A stretch of 23,508 nt of DNA, taken from positions 2,468,822 through 2,492,329 of the forward strand of contig BFEA01000025.1 of NCBI GenBank assembly GCA_003427395.1. Direction: 5' to 3'. A program made the translations under genes and the position numbers. Positions 20,701 through 23,508 of this stretch are shown piece after piece; the first letter of the stretch is position 1, and each line of letters starts with the position of its first letter. Under the pieces are notes generated by a model that was not told the DNA's origin, searched no databases, and saw only the letters and a list, made by a program, of their open reading frames with translations. Source of the DNA: Chara braunii. Its lineage: Eukaryota; Streptophyta; Charophyceae; Charales; Characeae.

Positions 20701-23399
20701 AGGCAGAAGAAGAAAAAAATTTATATGTGACGATATATATCGTAATACAGAACTAGCCGGTGAGCACTAAGCACAGCGGTGGAAGAGGACAACAAGGGGG
20801 GGGATGTGACAGAGTGTTCCGTCCGAGTTTCGCCGACTCGTCAGGAGACTGAACCCTCTACTGTGTAAAGGAACATCGTTTTTCTTAGCATACTTTCAAC
20901 GGGAAAATGTATATAGACGGAATAGAGGAAAGGCACACAGACGAATGACTGCCTGTACAGAGGAGACATTTACGGTTAGGTACAGAGGAGACATTTACAC
21001 GAATGGACGAAGAAATGGATCAGGACACCAACTGAACGTACAGACGACAGAGCGGAAACTGCCACTTCAACCGCACGCAGGTAGGTAGTAAGTTAGATGC
21101 AAAGAGTCGTTATTTACCCCAGCAGAAGAAGAAGAAGAAGAAGAAGAAGAAGAAGAAGAAACAGAGGTCCATCGGTGCACTTTACCCGCCTACTTGGGCA
21201 CTCCACCAATCCCCCCGCACGCAGACTCACCTTTTTGGACTTGAGATGATAAAAGTTGATGAGGTCATCTGGCTGCGCCATCGCGACGGCCTCCTTCGCC
21301 TTCGTCTCAGCCGTCTCTCTCTTCTGTTTCTCGGTAATCATTGTCACGAACGCATCCTTGCAATACTTCAGCCACACCTCCCTCATGACATCCGTCGGCG
21401 ACGACAAGATACGAATGCAAACGGAGATTCGGTCATGGGAGTCGTTATCAATGGGATGGGGGAGAGCGGGCGACTTCCCCAGCAAAATGATGGAAACGAG
21501 GTAGAGCATAACCTCAGCCGTGGCGCGATTAACCTCGGGCCTAGATTGGCCGACCTCATCAAGCCGGAGGACGAGTTTGGTCATAGTGGTGGCAACGACG
21601 GAGCCAATGAAGAAGTCTCCCGCCAAAAGCAGCGCGCGCAAATTCGGAAGCCCGGCGCCGCCCACCGTCCCCGCAAGGCCGGCGGAAATGCCGCCCACGC
21701 CCATTTCCAAAACAGCGCTCTGGGTAGCGTACGTCCCATCGGCGAGCACGGCGGGCCGCTTTGATGTCATCATCGCCCCTGTCGCGGAGGTTGCCGCTGA
21801 TGTCCCACCGCCAGCGCCCGCCCGCCTTCCTCCCTCTCCTCCTCCTCCTCCTCCTCCTCCTGAGGAAGGGGTTGTAGCAGACACCCCACCCCCCGAGGAC
21901 GACGAGGACCCCTCCCCGCCTCCTCCCGTCCCGTCCTCCTCCGCCGTGTAGAACGGCAACTCCCCTAACGAAGTCTTCACCGTCGCCAATCCCGACTCAA
22001 TCTCTGGAAGCGTCAGGCAGTACTCGCCTATTATCCACAACGCGCACGAGCACACCTTCGCCGCTCTAATCTGGTAAAACGTGTTCAGCAAGGTCTTGAT
22101 TATCGACTCCCTCAGCTTCGGATTCGTCTGAATGATTTCCCTGACGAAAAACACCACATCCAGCGCCGACGCCGTGTTGGGATCCCCTAAGAATTCCATC
22201 AGCATGTGGACGACATCGCTGGCCACATCCGGGAATTTCATCGCGCAAGTGTGAATTGCCTGCACGAGCATTTGGCGGTACTCTCCGTTTCGCTCCAGCT
22301 CCTTGTTCTGCGTCTTCACGACCTCTTTCTTAAGCGTTAAGACGACTTCGCCGATGTTACGGGGAGTGATGAGATCAAGGGCGATGTCCAAAGTCTTCCT
22401 GCGAATGTCCATGTTGGGACTGGACAGCGCGCGAAGCACATCCATCACCATCTCCACCATGACCTCCCTGTGTGCCGTCTTCAACTCCTGCAGCCTGTCC
22501 AGCACGATGAGTTTGACGTTGTTGTCACTCTGAGACAGCAGCAGCTGGCAGTAGCAATTCGCCGCCGCTCGGATTGCCGTGGGCGCGGAGGAGAGAGAGA
22601 CTAGCGTGCCCGCGCATTCGTAGACGACGGCATTCGATGTGGTGTTCAGCAACGTCAGGATGATCTTTATGTACTTCCCCTTCTCCGACGGAGTGGTGCG
22701 GCAGACCTTCCGGATCATGTCCAGCACTACCATCTGCAAGATGTCCCCCCAATTTGCCACGTGGTCCAAGTTGCTCAACAGGTACTGCACCGCCCTCTCC
22801 TGCGCGCTGTTGTATAGCATAAGGAAGGCATTCCGTTTTGCAGAGAGATCTTGCTCGGTGGAGAGGAACTTCTCGATCATCTCGGGCGCGTCTTGCAGCA
22901 GCTGCGGCCCTTGCGGCAGCTTGTAAATGGCGTTGATTGCCAAGACGGCATTTCTTCGGACAAACGAATGCCTGTGCTCCAGGTTGGACAGAATAGAAGG
23001 TATCAGAGGCTCCAAGAGCTCCGCCTCTTGTATTCTGCACAGAAAACGCAGGGTAACACCCCTCAGATACTCGTTGGGATGCTGGAGGTTGTTCCGCAAG
23101 TGCTGGCAAATCAAAATCATCTCCGCCAGGAGCTTGCCATTAGGGCCGGTCTTGTCGATAATCTCTAGGTAAAGCAGCAGCAGCTTCTGAATCGTGTGGT
23201 CTTCCGACGGCAGGACGTACCGAACGATTGTGATGAAGAGTTGAGGCAGTTGCTCACCATTCAACAACAACATCACCGCCTTCTTCAACGCCATCACCTT
23301 CAACGGCGTGTCGCTGCCCTCCAACGCCTCTTTGATCTCATTGGCTAGGCTAGGCGAGCCCTTGTCAAAATGAACTAGCAAGGCGCACGGTTTCTCCAT
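12365..23399 (-). CDS. COPB1: Coatomer subunit beta (beta-COP), complete four-exon gene
   Basis: Beta-COP is a subunit of the heptameric COPI coat that Arf1-GTP recruits to Golgi membranes for retrograde and intra-Golgi vesicle transport. Joining 23399-21231, 14428-13919, 13639-13554 and 12566-12365 gives 2967 nt, or 988 aa plus TAA. The N-terminus ([16 protein letters not shown]) matches the family start, which fixes the ATG. An adaptin-like HEAT solenoid occupies roughly residues 15-485. It is followed by a Gly/Ser-rich linker (about 489-546), a conserved block from [16 protein letters not shown] (547 onward), the beta-COP C-terminal domain (about 700-850) and the appendage platform (about 855-985, ending near [11 protein letters not shown]). 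Typical plant and animal beta-COPs are about 950 aa, and the excess lies mainly in the linker. No frameshift or internal stop is seen. The identification is from recognised family sequence; domain limits are approximate. Confidence 0.97.
12567..13553 (-). other. COPB1 intron 3 (987 bp, phase 2)
   Basis: A GT-AG intron with a strong GTAAGT donor and a pyrimidine-rich acceptor. It holds a 27-bp direct repeat (12648-12674 and 12836-12862), the first copy of which runs into a perfect 20-bp palindrome at 12662-12681. No coding signal is apparent. Confidence 0.92.
12648..12862. repeat. 27-bp direct repeat with embedded 20-bp palindrome
   Basis: An identical 27-mer beginning CTTCCCAAACACCAACC and ending ATGGTTCGAA lies at 12648-12674 and 12836-12862, 188 bp apart. 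The first copy runs into the perfect palindrome ACCATGGTTCGAACCATGGT at 12662-12681. The second ends as GTTCGAATCCC, a B-box-like sequence, and a shorter relative (CCCAAACACCAATCAT) lies near 12893. Confidence 0.95.
13554..13639 (-). CDS. COPB1: COPB1 coding exon 3 (residues 894-921 and first two bases of codon 922)
   Basis: This 86-nt exon encodes [20 protein letters not shown] followed by TNMKCLTP. It leaves two bases (GT), which pair with the first A of exon 4 to make Val922. The acceptor is ...TTTTTTCTTGTGGAATGCAG and the donor is CCTGT/GTAAGT. Family sequences continue from KCLT into a short SA(I/L)xGxCGF segment, and exon 4 supplies exactly that. The exon is too short to stand out as an open frame and is called from homology plus splice sites. 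Confidence 0.94.
13640..13918 (-). other. COPB1 intron 2 (279 bp, phase 0)
   Basis: A GT-AG intron with a weak GTGCGA donor. Nearly a third of it is a compound dinucleotide tract that reads (GT)n then (GA)n in the sense of the transcript, at 13702-13789. The rest shows nothing recognisable. Confidence 0.93.
13702..13789. repeat. Compound microsatellite (CT)n(CA)n in COPB1 intron 2
   Basis: An uninterrupted (CT) tract of about 56 bp changes directly into a (CA) tract of about 32 bp. Confidence 0.98.
13919..14428 (-). CDS. COPB1: COPB1 coding exon 2 (residues 724-893)
   Basis: This exon is 510 nt (170 codons, phase 0 at both ends). It begins [20 protein letters not shown] directly after acceptor ...CAACAG and ends AEFEWENK. 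It carries most of the beta-COP C-terminal domain and the start of the appendage, with signature stretches [40 protein letters not shown] and [20 protein letters not shown]. The donor AACAAG/GTGCGA is a weak match to the consensus, but homology resumes exactly at exon 3 (VAVNT). Confidence 0.96.
14588..14734. repeat. Two (CT)n tracts near the intron 1 acceptor
   Basis: (CT) tracts lie at 14588-14608 and 14704-14734, within a generally pyrimidine-rich plus strand. In the transcript they are (GA)n and lie 160-310 nt upstream of exon 2. Confidence 0.95.
14740..16040. other. Intron 1 stretch without a recognisable gene
   Basis: It contains a possible third diverged copy of the 11.0-11.3 kb duplication (14789-14870), a run of 19 G at 15710-15728 and a diverged relative of the 3.4-3.7 kb repeat (about 15815-15930). 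Nothing else is recognised. Confidence 0.6.
15710..15728 (+). repeat. Homopolymer run of 19 G
   Basis: An uninterrupted G run followed by AAGGAGGG. It is quadruplex-capable on the plus strand (antisense to COPB1). Confidence 0.95.
16045..16170. repeat. 26/27-bp tandem array (ACTCGTTTTCACCTATAT core), five units plus one detached copy
   Basis: Unit anchors (CACTCGTTTTCACC) fall at 16046, 16072, 16098, 16125 and 16152. The first two periods are 26 bp and the next two are 27 bp, through a GC to GAC change in front of the anchor. A sixth copy lies detached at 16234-16256, after 64 bp of unrelated sequence. It sits in COPB1 intron 1. Confidence 0.92.
16620..16665 (-). other. tRNA-like relic with an intact T-arm
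   Basis: On the minus strand, 16647-16631 reads ATGGG-TTCGATT-CCCGT. This is a five-pair T-stem with a seven-base loop that also satisfies the Pol III B-box GGTTCGATTC. I cannot build the acceptor, D or anticodon arms. A run of A interrupts the sequence upstream, and a GCAGG(G)GATAT motif is duplicated around it. It is best read as a decayed tRNA or a tRNA-derived SINE head, not a functional tRNA gene. Confidence 0.4.
17725..17905 (-). repeat. tRNA-like duplicated relics sharing a 20-bp identical core
   Basis: The plus-strand 20-mer attaacctgcgcattattag occurs at 17749-17768 and 17874-17893. In the minus sense the second copy reads GCAGTGGTTTAACAGC-TAATAAT-GCGCAGGTTAAT. This resembles a tRNA D-arm (A-box-like) followed by a TAATAA anticodon loop (AAT, Ile-like). 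The first copy is followed by GTTTCAAATCCC, a B-box-like motif. The T-stem does not pair, so these look like SINE or tRNA pseudogene remnants. The assignment is by motif only. Confidence 0.4.
17774..18082. repeat. 36-bp imperfect direct repeat AAGGCGTGACGCAA...
   Basis: AAGGCGTGACGCAA followed by a GAGCyAyTCGGATTyGATGTC block occurs at 17774-17809 and again at 18046-18081, with only a few differences. The spacing is 272 bp. It belongs to the same relic cluster as the tRNA-like pieces around it. Confidence 0.75.
18100..18155 (-). other. B-box-like tRNA relic
   Basis: The minus strand reads GGATAAGTCGACGGATTACA then AGTTCGAATCC, which matches the B-box GTTCGAATC. The T-stem does not pair, so it is not a tRNA gene. 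It could be a SINE relic or a chance match. Confidence 0.25.
18253..18440. repeat. GCACTACCGGTA motif repeats and 60-bp-spaced direct repeat
   Basis: GCACTACCGGTAGGATG occurs at 18253 and 18388, with a third copy (GCACTACCGGTAAGAT) at 18407. The 20-mer attcctttccatctatacta at 18361-18380 recurs with one change at 18421-18440. ACCGGT is palindromic. Function unknown. Confidence 0.85.
18480..18560 (-). other. tRNA-like relic with GGTTCAAATC box
   Basis: On the minus strand a CACCG-ATGGAA-CGGTG hairpin is followed by GATTAAGAGGG and GTACGGGTTCAAATCGTAT. The last motif has a B-box and five pairs around an oversized nine-base loop. This resembles a D-arm, anticodon region and T-arm in order, but pairing is imperfect. 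It is tentatively another tRNA-derived relic. Confidence 0.35.
18786..19337. repeat. CACGTG-centred minisatellite, 23 units of 21-26 bp
   Basis: Unit starts, taken at the CACGTG position, are 18786, 18812, 18838, 18864, 18890, 18916, 18942, 18968, 18992, 19018, 19044, 19070, 19092, 19117, 19139, 19161, 19184, 19205, 19228, 19251, 19273, 19296 and 19319. The first twelve units are 26 bp, apart from one 24-bp unit and a 22-bp last one. The rest are mostly 22-23 bp after loss of one GGCA from GGCAGGCAG. The core AACACGTGTT is a 10-bp palindrome, and CACGTG is intact in 18 of 23 units. A degenerate extra unit precedes the array at 18763. Because unit lengths are mostly 2 modulo 3 and the unit has no plus-strand stop in any frame, all three plus frames stay open. 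I do not read these as proteins. Confidence 0.95.
19340..21120. other. Intron 1 stretch without a recognisable gene
   Basis: It holds a stray minisatellite-like piece (GTGTTCAGGCAGAACA, 19559-19574), a (TCC)n tract at 20040-20060, a (TG)n(AG)n tract at 20383-20412, AT-rich TATATA stretches at 20590-20750 and a 25-bp tandem duplication at 20955-21000. No coding exon is supported. Confidence 0.6.
20955..21000. repeat. 25-bp tandem duplication
   Basis: gtacagaggagacatttac occurs at 20955 and again at 20980, separated by GGTTAG. Confidence 0.9.
21122..21161. repeat. (GAA)n / (CTT)n triplet repeat in intron 1
   Basis: About 13 triplets, starting roughly 70 bp inside intron 1. On the minus strand it produces a false poly-leucine extension of the exon 1 reading frame. 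Confidence 0.97.
21231..23399 (-). CDS. COPB1: COPB1 coding exon 1 (residues 1-723)
   Basis: This exon is 2169 nt and exactly 723 codons, ending in phase 0 at NFYHLKSKK. It holds the whole HEAT-repeat trunk, including [56 protein letters not shown] and [19 protein letters not shown]. The donor is AAAAAG/GTGAGT, with GT at 21230-21229. Reading past the donor gives a non-homologous tail ending in poly-leucine from a (CTT)n intronic repeat, so the open frame to 21114 must not be taken as the protein end. The exon is GC-richer than the surrounding intron and intergenic DNA and favours C- or G-ending codons. Confidence 0.97.
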
Positions 23400-23508
23400 C
23401 GTAGTCGCCTCAACTCAAGGCTGATGCTTCTCCACTCCGTACCCTCCTCTTCCTTCCCTGCCTTCTGTTTGTCCTTCTTCTTCTTTCCCCGCTCTCTCTC
23501 CTCCTTCC
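23400..23508 (-). promoter_or_regulatory. COPB1 5' leader / proximal upstream region (cut by window end)
   Basis: The 109 bp upstream of the ATG are strongly purine-rich on the coding strand (GGAAGGAGGAGAGAGAG and related). The start context is ACTACGATGG. No TATA box is visible. The transcription start probably lies here or beyond the window edge, and an additional non-coding 5' exon cannot be excluded. Confidence 0.4.

Larger units (their letters stand above)
14429..21230 (-). other. COPB1 intron 1 (6.8 kb, phase 0)
   Basis: The intron is bounded by GTGAGT and CAACAG, and the flanking protein sequence is continuous ([16 protein letters not shown]), so no exon is missing. It contains a (GAA)n tract just inside the donor, a (TCC)n tract, the 23-unit minisatellite at 18786-19337, a run of tRNA-like relics at 16.6-18.6 kb, a 26/27-bp array at 16045-16170 and two (CT)n tracts near the acceptor. 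I see no convincing nested gene. All longer open frames inside it are short, repeat-driven or unrecognisable. Confidence 0.93.

Noticed and set aside
21114-21230. C-terminal extension of the beta-COP frame ending in poly-leucine
   Set aside because: It follows a consensus GTGAGT donor exactly where homology stops. Homology resumes in phase at exon 2, so it is intron sequence.
21246-23172. Open frames antisense to or out of frame with COPB1 exon 1 (for example 21246-21764, 21520-21951, 22525-23109)
   Set aside because: They are shadows of a long GC-rich exon on the other strand or frame, with no independent family signal.
1-23508. Retrotransposon or viral polymerase genes
   Set aside because: I looked for reverse transcriptase, integrase, transposase and helicase motifs in the longer frames and saw none.

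Overview
This is a eukaryotic nuclear window dominated by one spliced gene and a large amount of simple-sequence and degenerate repeat DNA. The only gene I can identify with confidence is the beta subunit of the COPI coatomer (beta-COP, COPB1) on the minus strand. I resolve its complete coding sequence from ATG at 23399 to TAA at 12365 as four exons: 23399-21231, 14428-13919, 13639-13554 and 12566-12365. The introns have GT-AG ends and phases 0, 0 and 2. The spliced product is 988 aa, and every junction falls where the conserved family sequence continues without a gap. As I recall the families, the protein reads closer to plant and algal beta-COP than to animal beta-COP, and the gene has a canonical AATAAA signal. 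A plant- or alga-related eukaryote is therefore plausible, but the species cannot be named from this window.

Layout. Positions 1-1100 hold compound dinucleotide repeats, a degenerate purine-rich tandem repeat and a weak candidate for a small spliced plus-strand gene. Positions 1100-4860 are AT-rich with no recognisable gene. Positions 4866-12230 are a patchwork of (CT)n tracts, diverged duplications, a five-copy modular array (7099-7950), a 461-bp element with 25-bp terminal inverted repeats (8713-9173), a polypyrimidine block (9885-10190) and a 208-bp-spaced duplication (11027-11340). The COPB1 3' UTR and poly(A) signal lie near 12259-12364. Intron 1 of COPB1 (6.8 kb) holds a 26/27-bp tandem array (16045-16170), a cluster of tRNA-like relics (16.6-18.6 kb) and a 23-copy CACGTG-centred minisatellite (18786-19337).

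Beta-COP works in the cytosolic COPI coat on Golgi membranes. No other gene here can be linked to that job. The most unusual material is repeat architecture, not a recognisable new multi-gene system. Most long open frames outside COPB1 are by-products of stop-free simple repeats and are left out.
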